From positions 8,990,001 through 9,054,000 of the forward strand of contig NC_091055.1 of assembly GCF_963966145.1 (NCBI RefSeq): 64,000 nt of DNA. Direction: 5' to 3'. A model generated the notes under the pieces. The model worked only from the letters and a program-made list of their open reading frames with translations. It had not been told where the DNA came from and searched no databases. The DNA is from Tenebrio molitor (lineage: Eukaryota; Arthropoda; Insecta; Coleoptera; Tenebrionidae). Shown piece after piece: positions 34,542 to 49,604 of the stretch; position 1 is the stretch's first letter, and every line of letters begins with the position of its first letter. The position numbers were made by a program, and so were the translations under genes.

Positions 34542-36879
34542 CATGAGAAAAACCAGTTCGAAATTCTTGAAATAAAAATTTAGCACAGGAAAGTCTAATG
34601 TTCCGTCATTGTTGGCATAAGTTTATTATTTCAGTGTGTAAGGAGTAGTTGAAACGTTCTATAAATACATGTTGCTAACAAGTCATTAAACGGAACCTTT
34701 AAATAGTAGAGCCGTCACAATTTGAAATATTTGACGTCTTAGTTACCTTCTATCTCTAAGACCAAGTGTTCGCAATTATTTTACGCCTTCGAAACTTATG
34801 TTGTTTCGCTTTATGTCTTTATTATCTGCTTCATGTTCGTGGGTTAAACCGCGCGATAAACTATTATTATATTAATGACTTTAAACCACACTTCATTGTG
34901 ACTATGTTATCTAAAATTAAAGGTACAACTAATGGGGATGGGAAAAGCGCTCGCGTTTTGCTCGAGAATTGACAATTAGGCAATAGGGTTGAGCAGCAGA
35001 AAATCTGTCTAGATAGAGATAAGTCGCTCAAGTTCGGTCTATTTTGTATAATGTCTTTGGTGAAATGCATTAGTGCTGAAATTGATCCCGACACCCAATT
35101 TTGAGGCAACCCAATTTAATAACGTCAACATAAGAAACACGGGCTTAGTTCGATGTTTGAGTCTGATTGTAATTCCGGAAAACGAAAGGAAGGGTATGTA
35201 AATTCGATTTAAAACGAACGGAGGACACAAACAAAGCAACATTATGTTCTTTAAAGAGCATTAAATTTGTTTGCTTCCTCGGGATTGATTGTATGTCAAA
35301 GTCTAAAAACATGTGGATACGGCTTCTCTCGGAATAACAAGATATTACAGGGTCGCACCGTGATACTGGGAAAAGATATTTCTTTGGCCCGCCGATGTTG
35401 GTATTAATTTGTGGAAGGAGAGAGCCGGGATGGCCGGTGGTGAGTCCTGACCTGAATAATGTAAGGGGAACGGGGTCGGTACTGGATCGGGACCGGATTC
35501 TCGTCGATCCCAGTCAGAGAAGAATTCCCGCAGTCTCGATGCGAAGTAGACATAGAGAATATACGAATACGAAGAACGTGCAGTGTGCAGTACTGTGCAA
35601 GTTGATGGCCGTACGTATGTCCGGTCGATGCCCTTCAGATAATAAGTTGCAGTTTTACACGGCCACTTCACTACCTACGCCGAGAAAACTCCACCGAATA
35701 TGTTTTTGATTATATTCTCAAAATGGGTTGAACTTATCTACCGATATAAAGTGTCTGCATTAAGGCGTTCTTCGTGGCCGCCGGCGGCCGAGATGTCTCT
35801 GACCGTGCTCTTATTCTCACCTAACTGCTTCCTTTTCTTCCTCGCATCCTCGCAACGGGACCTGACAAACCCTGAGGTCACTTTAAATAAAATTCTTCAA
35901 TTTCACCATTCATACGTTTCAACACCGTCTCAACTATTAATTCTTCTAATTAACCTTCTGTTGCTTTTGCTCTCCTCAACGGATAATTACAGATTAAATT
36001 CTAACATTTGCTCTTTGACCCTTCTTCAATAAATTGTTTCGTCATTTTTACACAAGCCCAACCGTTATACCAACTGCAAATTAAAACCACTTAAAAGGCT
36101 TTGCTGTTTCATTTTGCATTAATTACCCAATCCCACCACATGCATATTACTCGAAGGTAATTTATCACGGGGAATCTCGACTCACATATCCACCACACTA
36201 AAATCAAAATAGATCCATTACTAAATTGTCACCATCGCGACACGATCCTCATTTAGAAACTGCAATCCAAATTAGGTCCATCTACGAATGTTGAATATCG
36301 GTTCGCGGAAACCCTCTTTATCATGGCTTACATTATTTTTTGACTTTACAATTAACACAGAACAACTTTTTTCATAATCTTTATCAAATGTGATAGAACT
36401 TAATCCTCAAGGAACCTCCAAATTGTTAGAAGAGACGGAACAAACAAAATAAAATTTAAAGAGTTAAAATCAATCATTAGGTATCAAATGGAAGCTTTTA
36501 GTAATTAGTATCAACAACCAAAAACTACAATATAAATTAAATTCAAAGATTGTAATGGCAAAATTTATGACACACCAGAAGCAATTGGTACCAGAGGTGA
36601 CGATTGTAGGTTGTAACTATTTTTGATAGGTTGGTAATACTTTTAAAATATTGCTTAGCAAAGCTGTTTAAATCAAGACACAGGCGTGCACAAAAGTCGT
36701 TTTGAGATTTATTGTTAATTAATTTTCTATAATAATAAACATTTCTAAAAATGGGTTTCACTGTTGAGCGCAACAAACGTATTTATATAATGGCCTGCTT
36801 CAGAAGTGGTTTTATTAATGAAAATGGTTATCGGGAATATTCACGATAATCGGTAGGTCTTTCATCAATTTCTCGTTTT
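34542..36879. other. Intronic or intergenic DNA, nothing recognised
   Basis: 35390-35860 is GC-richer with open frames (for example plus 35395-35709 and 35700-36032) that match no family and have no start or splice support. The remainder is AT-rich. Confidence 0.4.
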
Positions 36880-37475
36880 TTATCCTGAAGAAGTGGAATA
36901 TCTGGTTTTTTCACAACATTTTGGAAGAATGGTTGAACGCTTTTTAAATATGGCAGTCTCGATAACCAAATCTACTGGATGCGTTACAGTAGCTGTACCA
37001 GATGTTTTGGAATATGTTAACCAAAAAACCATTTTTTTCTGATGAGGCTTGGTTTCAACTTTCTAGTTTCGTTAACTCTCAAAATTATAGAACGTGCTCC
37101 CAATAATGTTATTGAGGTGTCATTACAACCAATTAAAATTGTTGTTTGGGTTGCAGAGTCCCGAAGGCGAATTAATTGGCCTAATCTTTTTTAATGAAAC
37201 TATCAACGCTTAAAGATACCAAAAGCTCCTCGAATCATTTACAAATCAACTGGATGATGTGGAATTAATAAACGGCTACTTCCAACAAGATTCAGCTACT
37301 ATTCACACGGCAGAAATTAATTACTGAAAGGAGTTCTTCCTAGACCGATTGTGGTCAGCCGATCACCTGACTCGTAGTAGTGTTTAAAAATCCGATTAAA
37401 GAATTGGCAAGGACTAAAACAAGCAATTGAAGATGCCATAGCAAATGTGGGATCTGAATGAGCAATATTTTAAAT
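36880..37475 (+). pseudogene. Mariner-like (IS630-type) transposase, degenerate
   Basis: Fragments in shifting frames read FFSDEAWFQLSSFVNSQNY, IKIVVWVAESRRRI, FFNETIN and YFQQDSATIHTA. These are the first-Asp and second-Asp blocks of a mariner-type DDE/D transposase in their usual order. In-frame stops and frameshifts interrupt it, and the third catalytic block is not readable. It lies about 320 bp left of an unrelated-looking TA-flanked TIR element; whether the two were ever one element is unknown. Confidence 0.8.
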
Positions 37476-37791
37476 AGAAGAGTACAATATTATTTGCAGT
37501 AAGGCGGATATTATTTCGAATATTTTCTCTAAGCAATTTTTTTTATATACATATTTGATAAAATTTGCAGTTTTTTCTTTTTCAATTAATTAAATGAATT
37601 CACGTTTTTAAGCGCGAACGCCTATGCTTATTGTCAAATATGGGATTGTCGTCATAATGACCAACATTTGCACTGCCAACAACACAACCTTTTGTGGTCA
37701 TTTGGTATATGCATTTGCCGATTAACGATCTGGAGTGTATCAACCTCCATAATTCCTTAACAATGATTTTTTTCTACCATGCTAACACATA

Positions 37792-38317
37792 CAAGGTGTA
37801 ACAGAAAAAAGTGTATTTATTTTAACTGGTAATAGTACTCATCAATTACAATAATGTTTCTAAATGAAGTTTCTTGGAATTTGCAAAATTGAATTGCCAT
37901 TTGTCCCCCCTTTATTTTGACGTGCCGTTCACGTTGAATACAATTTTATAAATCTGAAAACTTTTTTAATCAGGAATCGTAAAAACTCAATGTTTTTATT
38001 CCCTTCGTATTGCATTTTTCATTCATTGTTTTTTTACCGATCAGTATGTTTTGCAGTAATGTTTTTTCCCGAAATTGCGCCTCATGAATAAAAAGGTTTC
38101 ACTTTCGTTTGTTTTTTGTTACCTCCTTGTTTTGTTTCTTTATTAAATGTAGTTCGATTACAATCGTTCCACAGGCGGGTAAGCAAATCTTTAATAAATT
38201 TAGATTAATTTTTAAAACCCTTCAGAATTTGTTTTCGATAAAAAAGATTTAGAAAAGTTGTAGTAGATGAGTCCTATTACCAGTTAAAATAAATGCACTT
38301 TTTTCTGTTACACCCTG
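37792..38317. mobile_element. 526-bp TA-flanked TIR element
   Basis: TIRs of about 52 bp: the left begins CAAGGTGTAACAGAAAAAAG and the inverted right begins CAGGGTGTAACAGAAAAAAG. Only a few differences occur through to ACTGGTAATAG. TA flanks both ends. There is no transposase ORF. Confidence 0.93.
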
Positions 38318-41300
38318 TATACATACAGATAATTATAACACTATTTCTAAGCAAGACATATTTATTTATAGCCATTAAAAATTCAAAAATAAGTCTACTG
38401 GACCCAATAACACACCTTATTATTATCATAAAAAAATCCATATTTTGCATTGTTTAATCATTCCAATCGATGTGTACAGTTTAATCATAAAGGTTACTGA
38501 TAGCAATTTATCTCATCCCATGCATTTACTCCGACTGACTCGTTGGAAAATCAATCACAATATTGTTATAATTGTTACTATCACTGTTGCTCCCACGCTG
38601 TGACTACGATGGAATAGGATTTTGACTGTCTAAGATGAAACTCAATGTCATTACCAAACGGATTTCGTTAACCCTCCGGTGCTGTTTGTTGCAACGGTCG
38701 AAGTCTAATTTCACTAAAGACCAACTCTATTTAAACTTACTAAACCCTTTTTATTGAGCGAAGAGAAAGGCCCGACTTCTAATACTTAGTATTCTCTCTG
38801 CAACAACATTAGCTGGACTCAAAGCAAAATTTACACTAATTTGTTCGAAATTTGGCACCTCCAGCATCTGCAAACCAATGAATCTGCGCACCTGAAATCT
38901 ATCCTAAAATTTTCCAACCCAGAAGTAGCATAATCTGCAAAACACGACGAGAAATGTTGTGTATGCTTTGTTGGTGGTCAGAAATAAAAGAAATCTCGTC
39001 AAAATCATTTTTTGCATGAAACGAGTGACAATTTGAAGTGGGATAATAATTTCATAATTTATGGCTTTCTAGAAAACAATACAGTTCTTTATCGTTCGAC
39101 GATAAGAGATTTACGACGAGCCATCTGTTGGTTCGCAAACAAATACTCAATTTAATTGTTTAATCAAGAGACACTGACATTAATAAATTAAGTTGATGTG
39201 TAAGATACTTAATGAACTCAAAATATAAGACACGCTGCACAATACAATATAGTAATCATAGCGTTTATTCAACTCATTAGCACATTAAATATGATGGTAA
39301 TCTGAGTGCTAAATAATCTCAATTATCGATACTTTATGAAGTACAATACAAACTCGCATGTCTGGAGGTTTTGATCCGTACAAAACAAAAAGATTCTTGA
39401 TAATTTTTTAGAGACGCATGGTGGATTAGTGTTAAATGTAATTGGAAGGCTCGAGTGATAATGATAAACCATCATGTTGGGTGTTAATTTCGTTTGGCAG
39501 TTGTTTGTATGTTTGAAGGTTTATAGGCTTTTATAGGGTAAGAACGAAGGATGTAATTTAATAAAAGTCAATGCAACGTTTACATTGAAGCAACTATATA
39601 AATTAGCAATATTAAACTGTTTGTACTGGGCCGTTGCAAATCGTAAACAAACGGTTTAACACCATAACGAAACCAATAAAGTAAATCAATACTAGTTTCC
39701 TGGCTTTGAGTGTAATATTGCGTGTTTAGCAGTCCAGCCATTCCAAAATTCATTTCCGACCTGCACTTTTAATTTAGCACACTGTAGTGATTTATTTAAA
39801 CGCAACGTATTCATAGGAACATCAAAATTTATTATTTTTAAAACGATTACTGCCTATTATTTAACAATTACGAAAAGTACCTGGGAAAGTTTAAAGAAGG
39901 AAACAAGGATAGAACCGAGTCAAGGACCGATTGTATTACTTATTGATGATATAATTCGGTTCGACCACAATTCTTGAATTATGCACAAAAGAAAATTGAA
40001 TTTTGGAGGAATTCTTCCAACACGACACACTAAATTAGTAAAGGGTCCTTAACGTATCATCCATCAGATATTAAAGGCAAACTCAAGGTAGAAAATAATA
40101 AAATCGTGATTTAACCTGAGCGTTCCAAATCAAACACCCCACGTTTGCTCATTCGATTTCGACCCCCTTCGTACTGAAAATAATAAATTACAAATTCAAA
40201 ATCCGTTCTTGGGGAGCAGATTTTGAACCGAACTCTCTCGGTTGGGACCTACAGGTGCTAACGTTTTCGACGAGGTAGCAACCGAATGCCATAAACCAGA
40301 AACAATGTGTATGGTGATTGCTTTTGAGGCAGCTTGCTAATGGGTCGAGGTGCGATTACACTGAACCAAACAGACCTCGTGGTTCTTCGAAACCGATCTG
40401 TAACGGCACACAGATACATCGATAAAGGTGTTAAAAACTTCATACCCATCCTTACCGAAATGATTTTTGATTGGAGTTCTTATTTATGTAAATTAGGAAC
40501 CGCCCAAACGTCGCCAATATTGACTGCTTAACACGTGAAGGAAGAAGCACAGTTTCCGCACCGGTGCTTCTTCAACTCCTCGAACGTAATTAATGCTGTA
40601 CTGGGTGTTTTCATAAAAAGCAAACCTCTACTTTGTCAGTCCTTCACCACGAACGGGTGGTTAAATGTAATGACTGTCCTAAAGAGACACCCAAATAGTA
40701 CAAAAATTTTAAAAAGTCTGCTTCACCTGGAGCGTCAATAACAACCGTAAACGAATTTCCTTTACAAAACTGCAGTTCTTTTATGGAATGATCTACAACA
40801 CAAGTCCGTACCTGCATTATTCGCACTTTTGTCCGATTTTCAAAGGTCCTCTCGTTCTTTGAAATTTTCGTGACAACTAAAATTTACGACATGCTAGAAA
40901 AATGAACTTTCTATTTATTTTATTGTTTTGTATTGATTTTCGCCCATCACATTAATGAGTGATCGGCACGTCTTCAAATTGAGAATCGTGTTTACACTGG
41001 TACAAGTCCGGTGGCTTCTTCATTTTATATTTGAATAACAATAGGTGAAGTGTTCTACTAAGAAAACAAACATGATAAGACCGAATGAAGAAAAAATGTC
41101 TGCGCTTGTAACGAGGTTTGACAGATTTTAGACGTCAAATATTTGTGGAATCAGATGAACATCCTCTTAAAAATTTATAATTAGTTGGGACATCTATTTA
41201 CACAAACGTCGGTACGTCCGGCTTCGAATAAATATTGAGATTTAGTCATGAGGTGCATTTTTTAGAAAATGCAGGTCGTTTTTGACCGTTCACATGTAGT

Positions 41301-43151
41301 TACACATAAACTAAATGATTTGAGATAACTGAGGCGTTTGCAATCCGTCTCGACAGGGTGTAACGAACCGTATAAAAATCAACGGCCAATACCCAATATT
41401 TTCATCGCAAATTCTTAGATGGTTTCTGTGATAGATGTTGAACATTTCCTTGACGTAAATAACTGCCAAACAACACGTTTCCGTCGGTTTTCATATCATC
41501 ACCAAAATTGAATTTTGGTTTGCGATTTCAGAGCAGCACTGGAAAAATTTCAACTCGAATCATTTTCATTATTGCACCTACCTATTGTGGATTTTAGAGT
41601 GAAATTAACGATTTTGGAGGAACAGTGCAGGTATGTACATTTGATTGGAATAAACAGTGGAAGTTTTGCGAGTTCGCGTATATATTTCTATTTAATTAAT
41701 GGAGTACGGCAACTTCAAAGGACCAGTGAATCAATGGATTTATTTTGAAATTAGTTAAGTAAACTAATTACGGCACTTGTTCGTTTCGGTGAAATCGCTG
41801 ACCGTATGTAAATTTTTCGACTTCTTTCGAAATTACACAATGACCAGTTGTTCAAACTGGTAAATAAAGGTGGGTTGCGATTCTTGACCACGTAAATGCG
41901 TCATCTTCGGACGTCGTAAAGAGCGGTACATTATAATGCGACAAAAAGGCATTAACTAAGTGCTACAAGTTTCAATCATCGACAATCAATTAGCGCTGAA
42001 AATTGAATACGACCGTGTAATTGTGCGATTCTTAATTGAAAATTGCTTTTATATCAGTAGTCGCATTGCAGGTAACACGCATACTTAAGATAACGGAGGT
42101 AATGGCTATGACATATCTATCACGAAACAATTTTCTACTCTAGTTACAGATAACATTTTCGCAACATAAATAACCCAAGAAATCGAACAGAAAATAACCG
42201 AATTTTTATGCATGTACGAATTCTGATAGAAGTGCTACGAAAGGGGAACCAAAAAATACCAACACAACGTGCCAGATGGCGGCATTAAAACGCCAGAAGC
42301 GACAAGAGAACGGAATCACGTGGCTTACAACAATAAACATGTGCCACCATTCGATGTAAAGGCAGTAATACTTTGATTACGACCCAAAATTGAACGCCTT
42401 CGTCTTAACATAATCAACCCACTGGTTACATCACTCTTACGCCACCCTCACAAATAACTCTTTCGGTGGTAATTGCACGGTTCGAATTCTTTTCCCTACG
42501 GGAATTAATTAACAACTAATTGCGTCGAACGGTTAACTAATGAGCTTTGTCGATTCTCCTCACATTTCTGCATCGGAAAGACAATCACATATGGTAGCAA
42601 ATGCAATTTCAAATGTTCACTCTTTTTCTACCAAATATTCTTCCGACAAAGTACAAAGTATCATAAAGCGGGATCAAAATTTTGCATAAAATCAAAATAT
42701 GTATAAATTGTTTTTTCGGCCTCCGTCTAGAAACACTGAATTTTCATTCGTCTAAATCGTCTGGAAACTAGCATTTCCCTGCCTAGGCAAGAAAATCGAC
42801 ACAGGAATTTTTAATGAAATATTTTAGGTTGGCAGCACAAAATGTCAGTGTCATGTGGCATTTTTGTAAAAAAATTTAAGTGTAAAATATTGATGTCGGG
42901 CAAATTTGTATCCTTTATCGCAAGCTATACATTGTGTATAGCAGTAGGGGCCGAGGGGGTATCAAGCGATGGGTTAGGAATAACAGAAACATCGACGACG
43001 GTTTTGAATATTTGAGGAATTGGTTGATTTTTGTCGTAACAGTCGCTTCTTGAATCCTTTATGTTGCCAATGGAAGAAAAATAAATTCCCTATCTGGTAT
43101 TTTTTTAACAAAAATGATATTTTGCTTTAAATAAATTGTGGGCCGAAAAAA
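38318..43151. other. Intronic or intergenic DNA, nothing recognised
   Basis: About 4.8 kb without a recognisable gene, RNA or repeat. Short ORFs near 40258-40741 and 41515-41748 lack any family feature. Confidence 0.45.
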
Positions 43152-43278
43152 TTTTGTATATTACACGGCTAGAAAATGTTTTGCAAATGCTCGCACTTGT
43201 GGGCCTCGGCTGACGCCTCTGCCCCAAAAACCGTGCTTGCACTTGCAAAATGGCATTTTCTAGCCTTGTGATACAAAT
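43152..43278. repeat. Short palindromic element with GC-rich centre
   Basis: The left arm contains GGCTAGAAAATG followed by TTTTGCAAATGCTCGCA. The right arm holds the inverse (TGCTTGCACTTGCAAAATGG then CATTTTCTAGCC). The central ~35 bp is GC-rich, unlike its flanks. The whole could fold into one hairpin of about 125 nt. It is probably a miniature element. Confidence 0.75.
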
Positions 43279-46200
43279 AACTGTTTCCTCACTTTTTTCC
43301 ACAGAAGAGTAACACACTGACACTCTTTTATTCATCGAAAAATAAATTCAACAGCAGCACTATGCATATTTTCTGAAAGAGCTCTCCATTAAGTTTTAAA
43401 AAACGTCTACATACCAAGGTAAGCTCTGCAGAAACATGTTCACAGCAATATTATTATTTTTGGGTTATGTGTGGTTTTGTGTTTTTGCTATCTGGAAAAT
43501 TATTTATTTATTAAAAATGCCATCGAATTCTTCGGCACCTGGTACATTAACATCCGTCTCGTGGCTCCTATTAAAAATAAATCACTGCCGTTTCTAACCC
43601 TTATTTGGCAACCCAGATTACAGGTTTTAAGACTAGACGTAGGACATATGATGCTTGTATGTTGGAAATCATAAATTTATTGCCACCGATTTACCTATGT
43701 ACGCCTTTTCCATTCCACACTCGCTGTTTATGATAATGGGCTTATGCGCAATAAGTGGCGATTTACCTTTTATGAGGTGTTTATTAACTTCTGGCCTCAT
43801 GTTTCGACAAGAATTCCGTCTTAGATATTAAGCTCGCATTTCGTATCATGGACGCACAAATAAATTAGAATGTAATTTGTTAACATGCAACGGAACATAG
43901 TGTTTTAAGTGTACACCTACCTATAGGTACTACGACAATTGTATGTAAGTCCTACTTCCCGATAAGAGGTGGTGGTTCCTTACAGGTTATGTATAAATAC
44001 ATTTTAAATTGGCTTTATTTTTTTATTTAAATATGCATTTCCACAGAAGATTTATAAAATGACAAATTCAATATCAGTACTTTGTGCAGGGTATATACTA
44101 TTATACAATTAAAACGAATTCAATTGATTTTATGTATATTTGAATATAATTAAAACGATTAAAGGTTTAGGTTCAGGGATAAAATTCAAAAACAAATGGA
44201 TTTATAACAAAATATCGTGATTTATGCTGTAGAACGTTTAGACCGATATTATCTGACGTGACAGGAACAAAAATTATTCGAAATTTAAAAGTACATATAG
44301 TTATGCAGGTGGTCCAGAGGATAAAATTAAACTGTGGAGGGTAAGAAAAGATTTTTTTCAGGATTTTAAAGCTGCTAGTTCATTAAATATTTGCGTCTCG
44401 GAATAAGTGGATTTTATTGTGTTTCGCTTCTGGTTTTAAATATATTTGGGTACGTATTGTGTGCAGGAAAATGTTATAAGAAAACGAGATAAAGTAAATG
44501 AAACGATTTATCCGAGAAAAAATAAACTTTTGAATCGTATCGATGGCAAAGTAAATAAAACAGAATAAAGTGGGTTAGGGAAGGATGGAAGCAAATGCAA
44601 AGGTGATGTAGTTAGAAGATCGCTTATTCTGAGAGAAAAACAAACAATAATAGTGGACGTTTTTCCGTCGGTGGTGGAGATTCGAAGTAGAATCTAAACA
44701 GTTAAACAGACCAGCTTAGGGTCTATTCAAACTTTTGGAATAAAGGATTAGCCCAAGTTAGCCTGATTTCTGGTCAGGGATAATAAAAATAAATTGACTG
44801 AAAAATAATTCGGCTAATTATAAGGGTTGGGTAGGATTTCGTGGAAAGTTGGGCGTATGCCAAATATCGACAAATAAAACAATGAAAAAGTTTGTGTGCA
44901 GAGTTGACGTAAATAAAGAAGTAACAACACCGGTATTGTATAATTAAGTTAAAAAGTTTCAATTAGCGGAGATAAAATGATGTTAATGAGTATGTTTCAA
45001 TTTGAGAAAACGACGAGCGAATTGTTTTGTGGAAGTTTCAGATTACTCTCAGCATCTTATTTGTTGGGGGGAATACTTCACTTTTATTATTGCCTTAAAG
45101 AACCTTTACCTAAATATAGTTTACCTCCATCGATTTTAGCAGAGGTCCCAACAGCCGGGTTGGTTACTGTTACAAGCAGAACGAGATTATTGCAATGTAA
45201 TAATAACACGAATTTGTAGAAGTTTGAATACCTGGTTGGTGTTACCTCAAGAGGCCAAGTTCATTGACAAAAGCTGCCACCCCACTCCCCGCCTTCCTCC
45301 GGTCAAGCATTCCAACGAAGACCGGTGCGAAGTGCGGCCTGCGAACTCCACTGACCGCAATGCCACTGCCGTCGTGGAACCGCCACCAGCCGCAACATTA
45401 CCCAAATTTTCCCCGAAACCGCCCAAATAATTACAACAGTCGTCTCCATTGTTCCACGAGAATGGCAAATTTTTTTCCAATTAAATTGGAAGAAACATCG
45501 ATCTCGACGGTAAATTGTCGAGATATCAAGATCAAGTGGAAATAAAAGAAAAGACTTATCTCCGAGTCGGTGTTTTAGCTCAATATTTAATACATTTCCC
45601 GATAACATCTTGACAACTTCGGTCAATCTATATATTTATGTAGTGTTTCCTGTTTCTTTTTAGTCTTGTCCGGAGTGGCTCAGGAAAATACGACGGTCTG
45701 TCTATTTTATCGGCGAGCAAATAAACCAAAAATCTAATCGATGAATCACCAAAAAATTCAAATTGGTCGCTTGTGGTGAGGAAATTGGCGGTTGGTTTTA
45801 TTTGTGAAAGTGTCAAGCACGTTCGAGTAATCGTTAAGTGGTGGTCTTGCCAGCTGGCCGAAGAGCAAATGTGTCGGTGAAATTTGACAATGTGTCGGGT
45901 GCTCTTGAATTCTTTCGAATCACCAGGATAGAGGAAGAGCCGACCATGTCGAAGGCATTTTGTGTGTTGGTCAAGCGTAAAAACAAGATATAATCCTCGG
46001 GTACGAAGTGCACAACTTAGACAATGGGGCTGTCATAGTTGACAGATGGATTTCTCTACTCGTTCTTCGACCGGGTCAGACTTATTCTTAACTGCAAATG
46101 AATTATGACGTTTGTGGCCGGTCGCAACCAGATTACGTCGATTTCCTGAGAATATTCCATCTACCTGCTTGGCTTTGTTCTACGACGACGAATGCCGGAT

Positions 46201-49200
46201 TTTACGGTGCGTTTTAATTTACTTCGGACGAGTCGTACTTCACGTTTGGTACTCGAAAAGGCGCATTCCACCCTCAGACGAGACAGAAAATTTTGCGTCA
46301 GTTCCTCATTAACAGGTCTCCGGTTATGCGATACTCGGTTTCAGTTTATTGGAAGGAGTGTAAAAGCGTCCTGGCAGATGGCAAAGAAAATGTAAAGATG
46401 TCGCCATGACAGCTCGCTGAGTAATCCCCGGATGCAGAAGGTGCTTTTTCGTAATTCCACTCCGTTGCACCCTACCACTAAAGTGTATCTAATGTACCAA
46501 TTTCTGACTGTCAATCTCTTTTAAGCTACAACGCGTCAAGACTATCGAGTTGATCGTTTAGCTTATTTTTGTTTCTGAGGTGGATTTTGAGGTGATCGGC
46601 AGGTTAATGATCTTAATTTGAGGCTGTGTAGCGTACAGATGGAGCTGATAAGTAATAACTCTCGGTAATGGTTATTTTTGTTTTCGTTTTGTGCATAGTG
46701 CAGTCGTTGTCGAGTTTGGCGCCTAATTAACTGCGGCCTTACCGAACAAATTCAAGCCCCACGTACACTATTGTAAATGGCAAGGAAAACGGCTCAACAG
46801 CTCGCATTATCATAATAGTCGTAAAGATTCATTTCGATTATTAAAACCAGTTATATTATTATGTTCACACCCACTGAATTCTTGACTTCAAGCAAGAACA
46901 CGCCTTTCTCCATTGGTACATGGCTATACGTACGAACCCTATGGTTCAACAAATTCACTTCAAATTAACCAGACTCGATCATTTCATATTATTCACTGTC
47001 AGGACGTAATAACGAATGCATTATTTTCCAAATCAGCCAATCCTGAAAATCGCTTTTATAACACCAACTTTGCAAACAATTCGAATGCCATCCATTATCA
47101 TTACGGTTTACGCGGCCATGTCAAAGACAACGTGCTGTTTCCACTCCCTCGACGAAAAACATTTTCTTTGTACACGCAAAACTCAATGAACAGTGTCAAA
47201 TTCCAATCTTATTCACAACACTGCATTATTTTTTATTTTTTGACTTCACTTGTAAAACGAATGGTGCGAGTGTCAAATCTAATTGGTCAAAAAACACGAC
47301 GGAGTGCAAATACATCGTTACATCATCGTTCACACCTGAGGAAATAAAGTAGAAATATCAGGATCAGGTTTTCCACACATTTCAAATGTATCGGAATTAA
47401 GTCCAGTGGTAAAAGGCAACAGGTTCTTCGAGAAATAATAATAAGACAACAAAGCCGGAGAAACACCAACAAATCTGACTTTATTGCTATCTTAAATCGA
47501 TGAATTTACTAATAATCGTCACAATCTGTCATAATCCCGTGCAAACAACTTTTAAGAATTTAAAAATGACATTATTTATTGTCGTAACAAAAAACAACAA
47601 ACTTTCAAAACAGGTTAATGGTTTCATTTAATTATTAATGCGACGATGTGAATATTTGTCATCTCTTTAGGTATTTATGCAAACTACAACACTAATTACA
47701 AGGTAGCGAAGTCTGAAATTTGTGTTTCGATTTTGATTGTGAAACATGTTCCAAATAATAGAATCATTAGTGGTGTTTAGAATAGCATGAAGACATGCGC
47801 AAATAAATGATAGAAACGACCGGCGCCAGAGCATTGTTAAATGTAGTGTAAAGTTGATAGTTTTATTTTTTATCGTGTTATTTCCTAGCCGTCATTTACT
47901 GGGATTTTAAAAAGAATAGAAAACACAGAAGCTTTACTATTATGCTATTATTATAATGGCGAGTTCGAAAAGAATTAAAAACATTTTGGATTTTATCCAA
48001 CTAGTCGCAAATCAAGTCTGGGTATTTCTCGCCACCAAGGGTTGTCCTCGTCGATTGTTTGTGCAAAACTGGAGAGATTACGGCTGGAAAAATATGGCAA
48101 TATGGTGTGAAACGAGATTAACTGGGAAAGATGGTTGCAGCAAGCAAGTCGATGTAGTTTTATGGCTATCAGGAAGAACCGAATGGTCATGGATCAGTTT
48201 GCGTAGTTTGTTTACAAAATCCCATAAAAACTTGTATAATTCCCGTTCACGTGAAGGGTGGATTATCTCCACTTGTTTGCTGGTTCATCCCAACCGATGA
48301 AGACCGAGAAGCAATTTTGTAATCTAAGTATTGGGGGATTAGTCTGTCGTTAATTAAAAGTCGTAATTACTGCGGAAAATATCGATTAAGCGGGGTAATC
48401 ATTAAGGAAATACTGAAGTAACACGCTCCGTGTCCCGTTGTGTCCTCCAGGGTGTTATTTGTGGTTCCAGAGAATCGACTACCTCCCTAATTTATTCTTC
48501 ATTGAATCTTTTACATTGCTGGAATTTGTGATTTACGAACCGTCCAACAAATTCGGATTTACGCTTGTCTGGCACGATACGCACTAGGTGTTAAAACTTC
48601 ATACACCACCACCACCTTCGATTAATTTCGTTAAATTGACATTTTAAATTTAATGTCGCGATAATGTAAGGCTTCCTCTTCCGAAAAAATCTGTTTATCT
48701 CTAAGCTGTAAACGTCATCCGCTTCGTGATTTATGGGATTATTGATGGCCAAAATAGGCGACACGCTTTTTCTCCTCTACACATACGTACTCATATAAAA
48801 CAAAATTTTATTTTTCTCATTAGTATTGTAACTTGTAAAAAAGTTTGAATACCTGTTATAAATCAGTAATTAAAAAGAAGCTTAATATGCTAATAATTGA
48901 TTTTATGTCGAAAAGTTAACTTTGTAAAAATATTTTAATAAAAGATAATTAAAAAGATCATTTACGGTAATAGCATCATTAAAAAAAATTAATACACGGC
49001 CTCGATAATCTCATGATTCCGTAGGAGGCACAAATTAATCACTTCTTAAAACTTCAATTTAGATGCTCCACCAACTTAAAAAAGTTATTTTCACTTGACG
49101 CAAGATATGCTTTCAATTTTCCTAAAATTTGGGTATAAATATAAATAATCTAGATGTGACTTGGAGTTCGGTAGAATGTAACAGAATCCAATAACTAACA

Positions 49201-49275
49201 ACACCTCAGGTATAGCAAGTTTGCATTTGAAAATTCGATATGTCCATTAGTTTATTTATATCTTATACATATATA
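43279..49275. other. Intronic or intergenic DNA with small GC-richer islands
   Basis: Islands near 45240-45430 and 45840-46450 have open frames on both strands. The longest unexplained ORFs here (46913-47347 and 47956-48300, plus) show no motif, signal peptide, domain or splice context. No gene is supported. Confidence 0.4.
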
Positions 49276-49604
49276 ACGTGCGTTCAAAAACATTTGTGGT
49301 CAAGTAGTGCGGTGGTTGCTCTTGTTTCCGTGAATGTATGGCGCAGCTTCATCAACTGTCAAATATTTCCAGTAACCGGAAGCGTAGAACGAAAGAGTGG
49401 AAGTGGACTACTCTCAACCGTTAGAGTTAGGGAAATAATATAAAATGAACCGAAAACTTCAATTTGTCATTTATATTATGTACATTAAATGAAGGTGTGA
49501 TCAAAATGGGGTTATGCATCTGGAGGATTTGCCGATTAAAATGACGAGGTACGTTTGGAAAAGACCCCGGTTTGCCTGACCACAAATTTATTCGAACATT
49601 CATT
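49276..49604. mobile_element. ~330-bp TIR element, decayed
   Basis: CGTTCAAAAACATTTGTGGTC at the left matches the inverted GTTCGAATAAATTTGTGGTC at the right. The internal block TTGCTCTTGTTTCCGTGAAT then GTATGGCGCAGCTTCATC is shared with about 30004-30051, which is probably a fragment of the same family. Confidence 0.65.

Noticed and set aside
46913..47347. 144-codon plus-strand ORF
   Set aside because: No family motif, no signal peptide, biased residues, no splice or promoter context. Length is within chance for 64 kb.
47956..48300. 114-codon plus-strand ORF with a fair ATG context
   Set aside because: No domain or homologue recognised. The context alone does not support a gene.
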